From Luteibacter flocculans (GTDB lineage: Bacteria > Pseudomonadota > Gammaproteobacteria > Xanthomonadales > Rhodanobacteraceae): DNA of 64,000 bases. The position numbers and the translations under genes are program-made. Shown one piece after another: positions 1-8,341 of the stretch. Location of the stretch: NCBI RefSeq assembly GCF_023612255.1, contig NZ_CP063231.1, positions 3,144,001-3,208,000 on the forward strand, read 5' to 3'. How positions within the stretch are numbered: the first letter of the stretch is position 1; each line of letters opens with the position of its first letter. Below the pieces are notes generated by a model that was not told the DNA's origin, searched no databases, and saw nothing but the letters and a program-made list of their open reading frames with translations.

Positions 1-16
1 GGTCGGGCGATAACGC

Positions 17-373
17 TTAGAGGGCGTCGGGCACAAACTTCGCCAAGCATTGGTGCTTGGCTCGCTTACCCACTGGAATCAGCACGGCGGCCGTCACGTG
101 GTAAGGCTTGCCGGTCTTTTGGTCCTGGGAGTCGACGAAGGTGCCCGCGTGATACTCGATATCGCACTGATCGTATTTGTCACAGACCGCCAGCTTTGTG
201 CAGATGATTTTGCCATCCCGTTCGTAGATGTAATACGTGGCTTCCGAATAGGGGGGGCGTGGGTAGGCTTCGGTTCGGATGGTGACCGCGGGGACCTCCG
301 CGGCGCAGGCCGAACCCGAAAGAGCCAATGCGGTAATCAGTAAGCGAGCAATCCAGGGGATGCGCAGGGTCAT
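17..373 (-). CDS. Small secreted hypothetical protein
   Basis: Encodes 118 residues. The chosen ATG gives a basic, hydrophobic N-terminus (MTLRIPWIARLLITALALSG) followed by SACAAE, a normal signal peptide ending at Ala-Ala or possibly a weak lipobox around Cys. An upstream in-frame ATG would add 19 residues before the signal sequence and is less likely; a GGAAGG ribosome-binding site lies about 9 bases before the chosen start. The mature part has four cysteines (CTKLAVC, QCDIEY, HQC), suggesting disulfides in a periplasmic fold. No family is recognised and no function is assigned. Confidence 0.6.
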   Translation of the reverse strand: MTLRIPWIARLLITALALSGSACAAEVPAVTIRTEAYPRPPYSEATYYIYERDGKIICTKLAVCDKYDQCDIEYHAGTFVDSQDQKTGKPYHVTAAVLIPVGKRAKHQCLAKFVPDAL

Positions 374-602
374 TCCAGTGGCCTTCCGTGAGGATGCACC
401 GATGGTGCCGCATCCCCGTTTCGCCGCCAAGCCGGTCCAGGCTCGGCCGCAGCTACAAAGTACTCACCTAGCGTCGGAGGCATTGTCCAGGAGCCCCATG
501 CCCTCCCGTAGTGCGGGGGGATGACGGACAGTCTGTGGTCTTATCTGCGATCGCTCAGACCTGCCGCGTCGCGCCGTCTTGCGTGTCCCAGCGGCCCGCC
601 CA

Positions 603-1100
603 CTAACCGCCAGGCGTCGGCGCCGGTGGCGGCGTGGGCGGTTGCGGTGCGACCGGCGGCGGGGGCGGCGTTTTGGGCGGCACAGGCGTGTATTGCGCAG
701 ACGCCATGCGCCAACCGTCGGGGCCCTTGACCACGCTCGCACCGAGGGTCAGGCGTCGCTGCATGCCTTTCATCGCGAAGACGACGGTGCCGGTGACGAA
801 TGCGCTGTTGCCGTGGGTACGTGTCTTGACGTCCTCGAACGAGGTTGGCGGCATCTCGCTCTTCTTGTCCGGCGCGTAGAAGCCGAGCACCGCATCGTGC
901 TCGTCCACTTCGCCGCGCGGCGATACCTCGACGAACTGGGGCAGGAGGATCGCGCGGAGCGCGGGGACGTCGAAGTCGTGCTCTGCCTTCATGTAACGGG
1001 CGACCGCTGCCTCGGGAGTGCTTTCGGCGGCGCTGACCGTTCCGGCGGCGGAAAGGAGTGCGAGGGATAGCAGGGCCATTCTGGAGCGCGACATGGACAT
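603..1100 (-). CDS. Secreted SnoaL/DUF4440-like protein with proline-rich tail
   Basis: Encodes 165 residues: a cleavable signal peptide (about 1-24, ending VSAAE), then an NTF2/SnoaL-like cone fold (STPEAAVARYMKAEHDFDVPALRAIL, later VTGTVVFAMKG and GPDGWRMASAQYTPV). This matches the DUF4440 pattern of a helix-rich start and a final strand carrying a conserved W-R. The last about 25 residues are almost all Pro with a few Ala, Thr and Gln, probably a flexible tail. Proteins of this fold are often small-ligand-binding or non-catalytic; no specific activity can be assigned. The nearest gene on the same strand, upstream, is the small coupled pair at 1242-1663, 141 bases away. Confidence 0.6.
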   Translation of the reverse strand: MSMSRSRMALLSLALLSAAGTVSAAESTPEAAVARYMKAEHDFDVPALRAILLPQFVEVSPRGEVDEHDAVLGFYAPDKKSEMPPTSFEDVKTRTHGNSAFVTGTVVFAMKGMQRRLTLGASVVKGPDGWRMASAQYTPVPPKTPPPPPVAPQPPTPPPAPTPGG

Positions 1101-1241
1101 CTCTCGTGACCGAAGGTAGCCGGATCATCCGGCGCAGCCGATGCTTGCGCATGGCCCGTTCGTCACCCTGCCCCGTGCTACCGGCCACCACCTGCTGTGC
1201 CGGTGTCGATCACCACCGGAAGCACCCGACCGATCGATGGA

Positions 1242-1478
1242 TCACGTGGCGCTGACCCGAGGCAACACCATCCAGCCACCCGAAAGGGTTTCCTTGAGCA
1301 CTTCGACACGTCGCATCTGCCCCGTCACCGCCGAGGCTGACGAGAGTGCGAACTCGACCGCGCGACCTTCGGTGGGAAACAGATGCTTCGCGCCGCCGGG
1401 CAGTACCACACGCCAGACCCGTTCGTTCATGCCTGGGTAGAAGATGAAAATGCGAAACGGACGGCCTGCGTCGTTCAT
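1242..1478 (-). CDS. Small hypothetical protein coupled to DUF3606 gene
   Basis: Encodes 78 residues starting MNDAGRPFRIFIFYP. The ATG overlaps the stop of the DUF3606 gene in an ATGA arrangement, so the two are probably translationally coupled; a longer start 13 codons upstream lies inside that gene and is less likely. The central part (ERVWRVVLPGGAKHLFPTEGRAVEFALSSA) reads like a short beta-strand domain resembling DUF2188-type proteins, where a W-x-V start is followed by a helix with regularly spaced Ala. The family assignment is tentative. Probably cytoplasmic, with no signal or membrane segment. Confidence 0.55.
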   Translation of the reverse strand: MNDAGRPFRIFIFYPGMNERVWRVVLPGGAKHLFPTEGRAVEFALSSASAVTGQMRRVEVLKETLSGGWMVLPRVSAT

Positions 1479-1663
1479 CGACGGCGCCTGCGTCGCAGTT
1501 CGGCTTTCACGTCCCACGAATGCTCCCCGACGTTCTTCACGGCACTTCGCAAGACGTTCTCACTCACGCCGAGAGCGCGCGTCCAGTAACGGATGTCCGA
1601 ACGCAACGTGACATTCACTCGCGTCAGGTCGGTCGGCGCGGCGACAAAGATCTCTTCGTTCAT
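1475..1663 (-). CDS. DUF3606 domain protein
   Basis: Encodes 62 residues. The segment RVNVTLRSDIRYWTRALGVSENVLRSAVKNVGEHSWDVKAELRRRRRR carries the DUF3606 signature: an R-x-N-V start, the strongly conserved R-Y-W-T-x-A-L-G-V-S core and a helix ending V-G. DUF3606 proteins are small, of unknown function, common in Proteobacteria and often stress-induced. The C-terminus is six consecutive arginines, which could bind nucleic acid, though that is inference. It is the first gene of a two-gene unit, with its stop overlapping the next start. Confidence 0.75.
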   Translation of the reverse strand: MNEEIFVAAPTDLTRVNVTLRSDIRYWTRALGVSENVLRSAVKNVGEHSWDVKAELRRRRRR

Positions 1664-1734
1664 GGCGCGGCCTCGTAGGAAGAAGCACCTGTACCACGAG
1701 CTTTGTTACGCGCACGTAACTTCGACGCGGACGC

Positions 1735-2205
1735 TCAGATGTTCACGTCCCTGCCCCGCGTCGCCTCGCACTGACGCAAGGCGCCATCCAGCACGGTGGC
1801 CTCATCCAATGCGCTCGCGGGTGGGGCCGACTCATGCAGCATGAGCGACAGGCGCGCTTCCATCGCGCGCACCAACTGCCCACGCGCGTCCTGCCCGCAT
1901 GGCGTACGCGGCTTCCACAGGCTCAGCTCGCGGGTACGCAGTACCAGGCGATCGATATACGGACTCTGGTCTCGCGACGGTTGTTTTTCCGCATCGGCGA
2001 GCTGCGTTCGCCAGAGGTCCAACTCAGCGTGCAAATCGGCGGTGTCGGCGGCGAGTGCCTTGGCGTCCCTCTCCCTGGCGCGATGCGAGGCCGTGAATGC
2101 AAGCATCGCCGTCGTGGCGGAAGCGATGAACGCCACCGCTACGATGATCCACACCACCTTGCGTCCATTGGCCGGCTTGCCGGGCGAATCGTGATCCAAG
2201 TTCAT
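1735..2205 (-). CDS. Single-pass membrane protein with coiled-coil, unknown function
   Basis: Encodes 156 residues. A short polar N-terminus is followed by one membrane segment (about 16-38, VVWIIVAVAFIASATTAMLAF), then a charged heptad-like helix (about 40-75, RARERDAKALAADTADLHAELDLWRTQL), predicted periplasmic. The rest contains two cysteines (PCGQDARG, RQCEAT) that could form a disulfide. No known family is recognised. It faces away from the exonuclease-fold gene at 2369, with a 163-base divergent spacer. Confidence 0.55.
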   Translation of the reverse strand: MNLDHDSPGKPANGRKVVWIIVAVAFIASATTAMLAFTASHRARERDAKALAADTADLHAELDLWRTQLADAEKQPSRDQSPYIDRLVLRTRELSLWKPRTPCGQDARGQLVRAMEARLSLMLHESAPPASALDEATVLDGALRQCEATRGRDVNI

Positions 2206-2330
2206 GTCGCCTCCGGCGTCCGTCGATCGAGCCGTCTATTCTGCCTCAGCCGGGCCCCGCGGGCGGTTTTCCTGGGTGGACATGGCGTCGCGGGCGGTAA
2301 CGTGTCACGACACGGGCGCACTGCTCTGGC

Positions 2331-2336
2331 TATAGT
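2331..2336 (+). promoter_or_regulatory. Possible -10 box before the EEP gene
   Basis: TATAGT lies 32 bases upstream of the ATG at 2369, a suitable distance for a sigma70 -10 element. No good -35 is seen 16-18 bases further up. A near-palindrome (GTGTCACGACAC, 2304-2315 approximately) sits just upstream and could be an operator. Confidence 0.35.
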
Positions 2337-2368
2337 CGGCGTTCCCGTTCGGAAGGAAGCTCGTCCCC

Positions 2369-3199
2369 ATGATTCGATTCCGTCACCTGGCCATCGCCGC
2401 TGCCCTGGCTATTTCCGCGACCTCGGTCGCCGCCAGCGAGTTGAAGGTGATGACGTTCAACGTCCGCACGATCACCGGCAACGACGGCCTCAACGACTGG
2501 AATCATCGACGCGACCTCTTCGCCGATACCATCCGGCAACTCCATCCCGACGTCATCGGCACGCAGGAACTGCACAAGCAACAAGGCGACGACACGGTGG
2601 CGGGGCTACCGGAATACACCTGGTTTGGCCGCGATCGTTTCGGCAAGCACACCGACGAGCACATGGGCATCTTCTACCGCAAGGACACGCTCAAGCTCGT
2701 CGAATCGGGTGATTTCTGGCTCTCCGACACGCCGGACAAGGTCGGCAGCATTACCTGGGGCAACCTCTTTCCGCGCATGGTGAACTGGGCGCTGTTCGAA
2801 CGCATCTCCGATCACAAGCGCTTCTACCTGCTCGACACGCATTACCCGTACCGCGACAGCGATGAGGATGCCCGCTCGCGCAGCGCGCATGAAATGAACG
2901 AGTGGATCGCCAAGCTGCCGAAGGACGTGCCGGTCATCGTCACCGGCGACTTCAACACGGGACCGGACAGCGAATCGCACAAGACCCTGACGGCGACGCT
3001 CAAGGACGCGTGGGAAACCGCGCCGAAGCGCGAGGGCCCGGCCGAGACGTTCCACAACTTCACAGGCAACGCCACCAAGCGAATCGACTGGATTCTCTAC
3101 CGCGGTGTATCGCCGACGTTCGTGCAGACCGTTACGACGTCGAAAGACGGACGCTATCCGTCGGATCATTTTCCGGTGTTCGCCGACTTCGACCTCTGA
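2369..3199 (+). CDS. Secreted endonuclease/exonuclease/phosphatase family protein
   Basis: Encodes 276 residues. A signal peptide (about 1-22, ending SVAAS) precedes a complete EEP fold. Family motifs are present in order: VMTFNVRT (the Asn of motif I), IGTQE (metal-binding Glu), LLDTHYPYRD (His/Asp), VIVTGDFNTGPDS (the D-x-N catalytic motif) and YPSDHFPVFADF (terminal S-D-H). All expected metal and catalytic residues are present, so it should be an active Mg-dependent phosphodiesterase or phosphatase in the periplasm or outside. Substrate is unknown; secreted members include nucleases, sphingomyelinases and phosphoinositide phosphatases. Confidence 0.85.
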   Translation: MIRFRHLAIAAALAISATSVAASELKVMTFNVRTITGNDGLNDWNHRRDLFADTIRQLHPDVIGTQELHKQQGDDTVAGLPEYTWFGRDRFGKHTDEHMGIFYRKDTLKLVESGDFWLSDTPDKVGSITWGNLFPRMVNWALFERISDHKRFYLLDTHYPYRDSDEDARSRSAHEMNEWIAKLPKDVPVIVTGDFNTGPDSESHKTLTATLKDAWETAPKREGPAETFHNFTGNATKRIDWILYRGVSPTFVQTVTTSKDGRYPSDHFPVFADFDL

Positions 3200-3303
3200 G
3201 GAATGGACGGCAGTGGAGCGGCTGCTTGCGCCGCCCCACCGCCGGCTTGCCTACGGCGCGTTGGACGTCGATGATGGCGACCATCCATCCCGGGGGATAC
3301 ACC

Positions 3304-4338
3304 ATGCGCCGACTTCTCGCTGCTGCTTTTCTGGCCGTCACCGCCTTCTGTGCTCACGCGGCAACGCCGCCCGCAACCAGCGCCTCCTATTTCGACAACA
3401 CCGGCCGCGACGATGTGCTGTCCGGCGGCCAGAAGTCGATCGTCATCGACACGCCCAAGGGCAAGTTCAAGGTCTGGACCAAGCGGGTCGGCAACAATCC
3501 GACCATCAAGGTACTTCTGCTGCATGGCGGCCCGGGGGCAACGCACGAATACTTCGAGGCGTTCGACAGCTACTTCCCCGGTGCGGGGATCGAGTATTAC
3601 TACTACGACCAGCTCGGCTCGGCCTTCAGCGACAAGCCGACCGATCCGTCGCTCTGGGACATCCCACGCTTCGTGGACGAAGTGGAACAGGTGCGCCAGG
3701 CGCTGCACCTGGACAAGGACAACTTCTTTGTCCTCGGGCATTCCTGGGGCGGCGTGCTCGCAATCGAATACGCGCTGAAATATCCGCAGCACCTCAAGGG
3801 GCTGATCATCTCGAACATGATGGACAGCATTCCCGCGTACAACGAGTACGCCACCAAGGTGCTGATGCCTGCCATGGACCAGAAGAAACTGGCCGAGGTA
3901 AAGCGACTGGAAGCGGAGCACAAGACCGACGATCCGGCATACATGGCGATCCTCATGCCGATGCACTACGAAAAGCACATCCTGCGCATGCCGGCCGCGC
4001 AGTGGCCGGAGCCGGTGGAACGTGCCTTCGGTCACATCAACGAGCAGATCTATGTGTCGATGCAGGGCCCGAGCGAGTTGGGCGCCAGCGGCAAGCTCCT
4101 CCACTGGGATCGCAGCGAGGCCTTGAAGACGATCAAGGTTCCGACGCTGGTCATCGGGGCGCAGTACGACACGATGGACCCGAAATACATGGCCGCCATG
4201 GCGAAGAAGATGCCGGACGCGCGCTTCCTGCTGTGCCCCCAGGGCTCGCACCTTGCCATGTACGACGATCAGAAAACCTACTTCACGGGGCTGATCAAAT
4301 TCCTGAAGGACGTGGACGCGGGCAAGCCGCTGAATTGA
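3304..4338 (+). CDS. Exported proline iminopeptidase-like alpha/beta hydrolase (peptidase S33)
   Basis: Encodes 344 residues. Signal peptide about 1-20 (CAHAA). The oxyanion motif HGGPG (74-78) is characteristic of proline iminopeptidases, and the nucleophile elbow GHSWGG places the catalytic Ser at 147, with Asp289 (QYDTMDP) and His316 (GSHLAMY) completing the triad. A helical cap lies between about 170 and 270. The reading frame is open further upstream, but this ATG directly precedes the signal peptide. S33 enzymes release N-terminal Pro or other residues from peptides; an exported form may act on extracellular peptides. The exact substrate is inferred only from the family. Confidence 0.85.
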   Translation: MRRLLAAAFLAVTAFCAHAATPPATSASYFDNTGRDDVLSGGQKSIVIDTPKGKFKVWTKRVGNNPTIKVLLLHGGPGATHEYFEAFDSYFPGAGIEYYYYDQLGSAFSDKPTDPSLWDIPRFVDEVEQVRQALHLDKDNFFVLGHSWGGVLAIEYALKYPQHLKGLIISNMMDSIPAYNEYATKVLMPAMDQKKLAEVKRLEAEHKTDDPAYMAILMPMHYEKHILRMPAAQWPEPVERAFGHINEQIYVSMQGPSELGASGKLLHWDRSEALKTIKVPTLVIGAQYDTMDPKYMAAMAKKMPDARFLLCPQGSHLAMYDDQKTYFTGLIKFLKDVDAGKPLN

Positions 4339-4362
4339 CGTGCCGGATGGGCCCGGGCCCTT

Positions 4363-4477
4363 GTGGGAGCCGCCATGGCGACGAGAGCTTGCCGGTGGGA
4401 GCCAGCCTGCTGGCGATGGAGCTTGCCTCGCCGCTACACCGCTTCGTTGGCTTATCGCCACCAGGGTGGCTCCCACC
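4363..4477. repeat. REP-like palindromic repeat cluster A (three units)
   Basis: Three copies of a roughly 23-nt unit beginning GGTGGGAGCCA and ending TGGCGA: 4363-4381 (diverged, GTGGGAGCCGCCATGGCGA), 4394-4416 (forward) and 4455-4477 (reverse complement). The forward and inverted copies can pair as a stem. It lies between the S33 peptidase gene and parC. The same unit recurs at 6850-6918, 41976-42095 and 62229-62313. Confidence 0.85.
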
Positions 4478-4583
4478 GGTGCCTTGGCCTATCGCCGCGG
4501 GGTGAACCAGGTAAGTCTTCGCTCCTGAGACGCCTTTCTGGCAACATCGTTCGGTTATCGACGCGCAGTAGCGCGCCTGCCGG

Positions 4584-6836
4584 ATGCACAAGCCCATGAA
4601 TTTGCAAGCCAATTACGAACAGATCCCGCTCAAGGATTACGCCGAGCGGGCCTACCTCGACTACTCCATGTACGTGGTGCTGGACCGCGCCCTCCCCTTC
4701 GTGGGCGACGGACTGAAGCCCGTGCAGCGGCGCATCATCTACGCCATGAGCGAGCTGGCGCTGGGCGCCACCGCCAAGCCGAAGAAATCCGCGCGCACCA
4801 TCGGCGACGTGATCGGCAAGTTCCATCCGCACGGCGACTCGGCCTGCTACGAGGCCATGGTCCTCATGGCTCAGCCGTTCTCCTATCGCTACCCGCTGGT
4901 GGACGGTCACGGCAACTTCGGTTCGCCGGACGATCCCAAGAGTTTCGCGGCCATGCGATATACCGAGTCGCGCCTCACGCCGATCGCGGAAGTGCTGCTC
5001 TCCGAACTGGGCCATGGCACCACCGATTGGGTACCCAACTTCGACGGCACGCTGGAAGAACCGTCCTGGTTGCCCGCGCGCGTGCCCCACGTCCTGTTGA
5101 ATGGCTCGATGGGCATTGCCGTGGGTATGGCCACCGATATCCCGCCGCACAACCTGCGCGAGGTCGCCAGCGCCTGCATTCGCCTGCTCGACGATCCCGA
5201 CGCCACGATCATCGACCTGTGCGAGCACGTGCATGGTCCGGACTACCCGACCACCGCCGAGATCATCACGCCGCGCAAGGAAATCGTGGCGATGTATCAA
5301 AACGGCATTGGGTCGATCCGCGCCCGCGCGGTCTACGAGCGTGACGACGGCAACATCGTCATCACAGCCCTGCCCCATCAGGTCTCGCCATCGAAGATCC
5401 TGGAGCAGATCGCTGCGCAGATGCGCGCGAAGAAGCTACCGATGCTGGAAGACCTGCGCGACGAGTCGGATCACGAGAATCCGATCCGACTCGTGCTCGT
5501 GCCGCGCTCCAATCGCGTCGACGTCGACGAGATGATGCAGCACCTCTTCGCCACCACCGACCTGGAGAAGAGTTTCCGCGTCAACCTCAACATGATCGGC
5601 CTCGACGGCCGGCCGCAGGTGAAGGACCTCAAGATGGTCCTCAGCGAGTGGCTGCGCTTCCGTACCGATACCGTTACGCGACGCCTCAACCACCGTCTCG
5701 GCCGTGTCGAGCGTCGACTGCACATGCTCGAAGCGCTGCGCATCGCCTACCTCAACATCGACGAGGTGATCCGCATCGTCCGTACCGAGGAAGAACCGAA
5801 GCCCGTGCTGATTGCGCGCTTCCGGCTCGACGAGGAACAGGCGGACTACATCCTCGAGACGAAGCTGCGCCAGTTGGCGCGGCTCGAGGAAATGAAGATC
5901 AACGAGGAACGCGACAAGCTCGAGGAAGAGCGTGCGCGGATCAATGTCCTGCTCAAGTCGCCAGCCAAGCTCAAGGGCCTTATCAAGGAAGAGCTGCGCA
6001 GCGACGCCGAGAAGTACGGCGACGAGCGTCGCTCGCCGCTGATCGAGCGCAGCGCCGCCCAGGCGCTCGACGAAAGCGCGCTGGTCGCTTCCGAACCGGT
6101 CACGGTCGTGCTGTCACAGAAGGGCTGGGTACGCGCCGGCAAGGGGCACGACATCGACGGCGAAGCGCTGTCCTACCGCGATGGTGACAGCCTGCTGGCC
6201 GTGGCCCGCGCGCGGACCACACAGCAGGTCGCGTTCATCGACTCCACCGGCCGTGCCTATGCCACCGCCGCGCATACGCTGCCGTCGGCACGCGGCAACG
6301 GCGAACCCTTGACCGGCCGCTTCAGCCCACCGGCTGGCGCCCGCTTCGATGCCGTGGTAGCCGCGGACAACGATACCCGCGTCATCCTGGCCACCGACTT
6401 CGGCTACGGCTTCGTGACGCGCTTCGAGGCACTCACCGGCCGACAGAAGGCGGGCAAGCAGATCATCACGCTGAGCGATGGCGCACGGGTACTGGCACCT
6501 GCGCTTACGGCCGATCCGTCGCGTGACCGCATCGTCGTGGTCACCGGCGAAGGCCATCTGCTGATGTTCTCGGTCGCGGAACTGCCGGAACTCGACAAGG
6601 GCAAGGGCAACAAGCTCATCGAGATCCCGAAGGCCAAGCTGGTCTCCGGTGAGGAACGCGTCGTCGGCATCGCCGTGGTCGCCGAGGGCAAGGGCGAGGT
6701 CACGCTTTATGCGGGGCAGCGTAAGCTCACGCTGAAATGGGCGGACCTTGTCGAATACGGCGGCAACCGCGCCACGCGCGGCGGTGTACTGCCGCGTGGC
6801 CTGCGTCGTGTGGAGCGCATCGAAACCACCGGTTGA
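4584..6836 (+). CDS. parC: DNA topoisomerase IV subunit A
   Basis: Encodes 750 residues (E. coli ParC has 752). ParC with ParE decatenates replicated chromosomes. Visible features: the [11 protein letters not shown] motif (41-51), the quinolone-determining region [13 protein letters not shown] with Ser86 and Glu90 in the susceptible state, and the catalytic Tyr126 in AMRYTESRL. The coiled-coil/primary dimer region follows (about 380-480), and the C-terminal beta-pinwheel repeats from about 490. A second in-frame ATG four codons later is possible; neither start has a clear ribosome-binding site. parE is not in the window. Confidence 0.95.
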   Translation: MHKPMNLQANYEQIPLKDYAERAYLDYSMYVVLDRALPFVGDGLKPVQRRIIYAMSELALGATAKPKKSARTIGDVIGKFHPHGDSACYEAMVLMAQPFSYRYPLVDGHGNFGSPDDPKSFAAMRYTESRLTPIAEVLLSELGHGTTDWVPNFDGTLEEPSWLPARVPHVLLNGSMGIAVGMATDIPPHNLREVASACIRLLDDPDATIIDLCEHVHGPDYPTTAEIITPRKEIVAMYQNGIGSIRARAVYERDDGNIVITALPHQVSPSKILEQIAAQMRAKKLPMLEDLRDESDHENPIRLVLVPRSNRVDVDEMMQHLFATTDLEKSFRVNLNMIGLDGRPQVKDLKMVLSEWLRFRTDTVTRRLNHRLGRVERRLHMLEALRIAYLNIDEVIRIVRTEEEPKPVLIARFRLDEEQADYILETKLRQLARLEEMKINEERDKLEEERARINVLLKSPAKLKGLIKEELRSDAEKYGDERRSPLIERSAAQALDESALVASEPVTVVLSQKGWVRAGKGHDIDGEALSYRDGDSLLAVARARTTQQVAFIDSTGRAYATAAHTLPSARGNGEPLTGRFSPPAGARFDAVVAADNDTRVILATDFGYGFVTRFEALTGRQKAGKQIITLSDGARVLAPALTADPSRDRIVVVTGEGHLLMFSVAELPELDKGKGNKLIEIPKAKLVSGEERVVGIAVVAEGKGEVTLYAGQRKLTLKWADLVEYGGNRATRGGVLPRGLRRVERIETTG

Positions 6837-6849
6837 TGCGGTGGACTTC

Positions 6850-6918
6850 GGTGGGAGCCAGTCTGCTGGCGAAGGGAGCTTGCCGCGAGCACCCATCGCC
6901 AGCAGGCTGGCTCCCACC
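6850..6918. repeat. REP-like palindromic repeat pair B between convergent genes
   Basis: Two 23-nt units of the GGTGGGAGCCA...TGGCGA family in opposite orientation, 6850-6872 and 6896-6918, differing at one position and separated by 23 bases. They form a strong stem exactly between the convergent 3' ends of parC and the Nudix gene, so it may also act as a bidirectional transcription barrier. Confidence 0.9.
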
Positions 6919-6921
6919 ACG

Positions 6922-7410
6922 TTACAACCGAGTCACGTCCCACGACACCATTCGTCCGTCCTTGTACGGCATCACGCCATGGAAAGGCCGCGGGTCGGTG
7001 TCGAACACCAGCGGCAGGAAATGGCGATCGCCCTCCCACATCGGCAGGGCATCGAGGGCATCGAGCGCCACCCACTCCAGCGACCCCTCGGGATTCGATG
7101 CGAGGGGCGTACCCTCGAAGCGGGTGATGACGAAGATGAAGCCGAGCCAGTCCTCGCCCCGCTTGCCGAAACCCGGCCAGTTCAGCGTGCCGCGCAGGCG
7201 CATTTCCACACACTCGATGCCGGCCTCTTCCCTGATCTCCCGGCGCATGCACGACGCGACGTCCTCGCCTGGCTCCATTTTTCCGCCGAGGCCATTGTAT
7301 TTGCCCAGGTGCTGATCGTCTTCGCGGGCGTTGCGGTGGATCATGAGGACGCGCTGGCCGTCCGGCGACAACACGTACCCGAGCGTGGCGACGATGGGGG
7401 TATAAGGCAT
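6922..7410 (-). CDS. Nudix hydrolase, MutT/8-oxo-dGTP diphosphatase-like
   Basis: Encodes 162 residues. The complete Nudix box G-x5-E-x7-R-E-U-x-E-E-x-G-U is present as GKMEPGE...RREIREEAGI (about 43-65), so metal and catalytic residues are intact. The start YVLSPDGQRVLMIHRN and GLGGKMEPGE resemble 8-oxo-dGTP diphosphatases of the MTH1/MutT type. Likely role: nucleotide-pool cleaning; the precise substrate cannot be read from sequence. It is convergent with parC and divergent from the lipoprotein gene at 7513. Confidence 0.85.
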   Translation of the reverse strand: MPYTPIVATLGYVLSPDGQRVLMIHRNAREDDQHLGKYNGLGGKMEPGEDVASCMRREIREEAGIECVEMRLRGTLNWPGFGKRGEDWLGFIFVITRFEGTPLASNPEGSLEWVALDALDALPMWEGDRHFLPLVFDTDPRPFHGVMPYKDGRMVSWDVTRL

Positions 7411-7512
7411 GGCGAGGGAAGGCTTGGGGAAAAACGCTGGAGTTTACGCCTTGCGCCGCTCGCCCGCGTCATCGCCCTTGCACTGCCAGGCCCGTCCGGC
7501 GAACATCGTCCG

Positions 7513-8325
7513 ATGCTCCCGCTCCCTTCGTCCCTCGCGCTTGGCGCATCCGCGCTGCGGTTTCTCGCTATCGGTTGCCTCGCGGCCCTTGCCGTCGGCT
7601 GCGCCGATCCGGCGGATGCCGTGGACGGGCGCGACGTCGTCTTCGACAGCCAGTCCTATTTCGTCGTCAACGTAGACACGCGTAACGAGGACATCGAACT
7701 GATCTGGCGCAACCCCGATACCGGCGAGCCCTTCGGTGGCATCGAAGCGCTGAAGACCTGGACGGCGGGCAAAGGGCGCCCTCTGGTCTTCGCGACCAAC
7801 GCGGGCATCTACGACCGCGAGTTCAAGCCCCTCGGGCTTTACGTGGAGAACGGCAAGACGCTTGTGCCGCTGAATCTGGTGCATGGCAATCCGCGTTCGG
7901 GCAACTTCTCGTTGCTGCCCAATGGCGTGTTCGCCGTCTATGACGACGGCAGCGCGGAGGTCCGTAGCAGCGAAGCCTTTCGCGCGGCAGATCGCAAGCC
8001 GCGCTGGGCAACGCAGTCCGGGCCCATGCTGGTGATCGACGGGCAGATCAATCCCCAGTTCGACAACGGCTCGGACAGCATGAAATGGCGCAGTGGCGTC
8101 TGTGCTCGCACCTCGCACGACGTCGTCTTCGTGGTCAGCCGCGCGCCGGTCAATTTTCACAGTTTTGCGCGGCTGTTCCGCGACGAGATCGGCTGCCGGG
8201 ACGCGTTGTTCCTCGACGGCACGATCTCGCAGGCATACACGCCGGACGACGGCTACGTTGGCGCACCCGTGTTCATGACCAAGCCTTACGCCGGCATCGT
8301 CGCGGTATTTCCGAAGCGGCGCTGA
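7513..8325 (+). CDS. Phosphodiester glycosidase (NAGPA-like) domain lipoprotein
   Basis: Encodes 270 residues. The start at MLPLPSS gives a signal sequence ending in the lipobox L-A-V-G-C (Cys30), so it should be lipid-anchored. The body carries the hallmarks of the DUF2233 / NAGPA family: FATNAGIYDREFKPLGLYVENG, SGPMLVIDGQINPQF and, near the end, RDALFLDGTISQAYTP. In mammals this fold uncovers mannose-6-phosphate by removing GlcNAc; bacterial members are thought to cleave sugar-1-phosphodiesters, for example in cell-envelope polymers. The target here is unknown. The gene ends 16 bases from the stop of the convergent 1382-residue gene. Confidence 0.75.
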   Translation: MLPLPSSLALGASALRFLAIGCLAALAVGCADPADAVDGRDVVFDSQSYFVVNVDTRNEDIELIWRNPDTGEPFGGIEALKTWTAGKGRPLVFATNAGIYDREFKPLGLYVENGKTLVPLNLVHGNPRSGNFSLLPNGVFAVYDDGSAEVRSSEAFRAADRKPRWATQSGPMLVIDGQINPQFDNGSDSMKWRSGVCARTSHDVVFVVSRAPVNFHSFARLFRDEIGCRDALFLDGTISQAYTPDDGYVGAPVFMTKPYAGIVAVFPKRR

Positions 8326-8341
8326 TCGTCAGGCGCGAGCG

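Noticed and set aside
2902-3303. Upstream extension of the S33 peptidase
   Set aside because: It overlaps the exonuclease-fold gene in another frame; the signal peptide begins at 3304.
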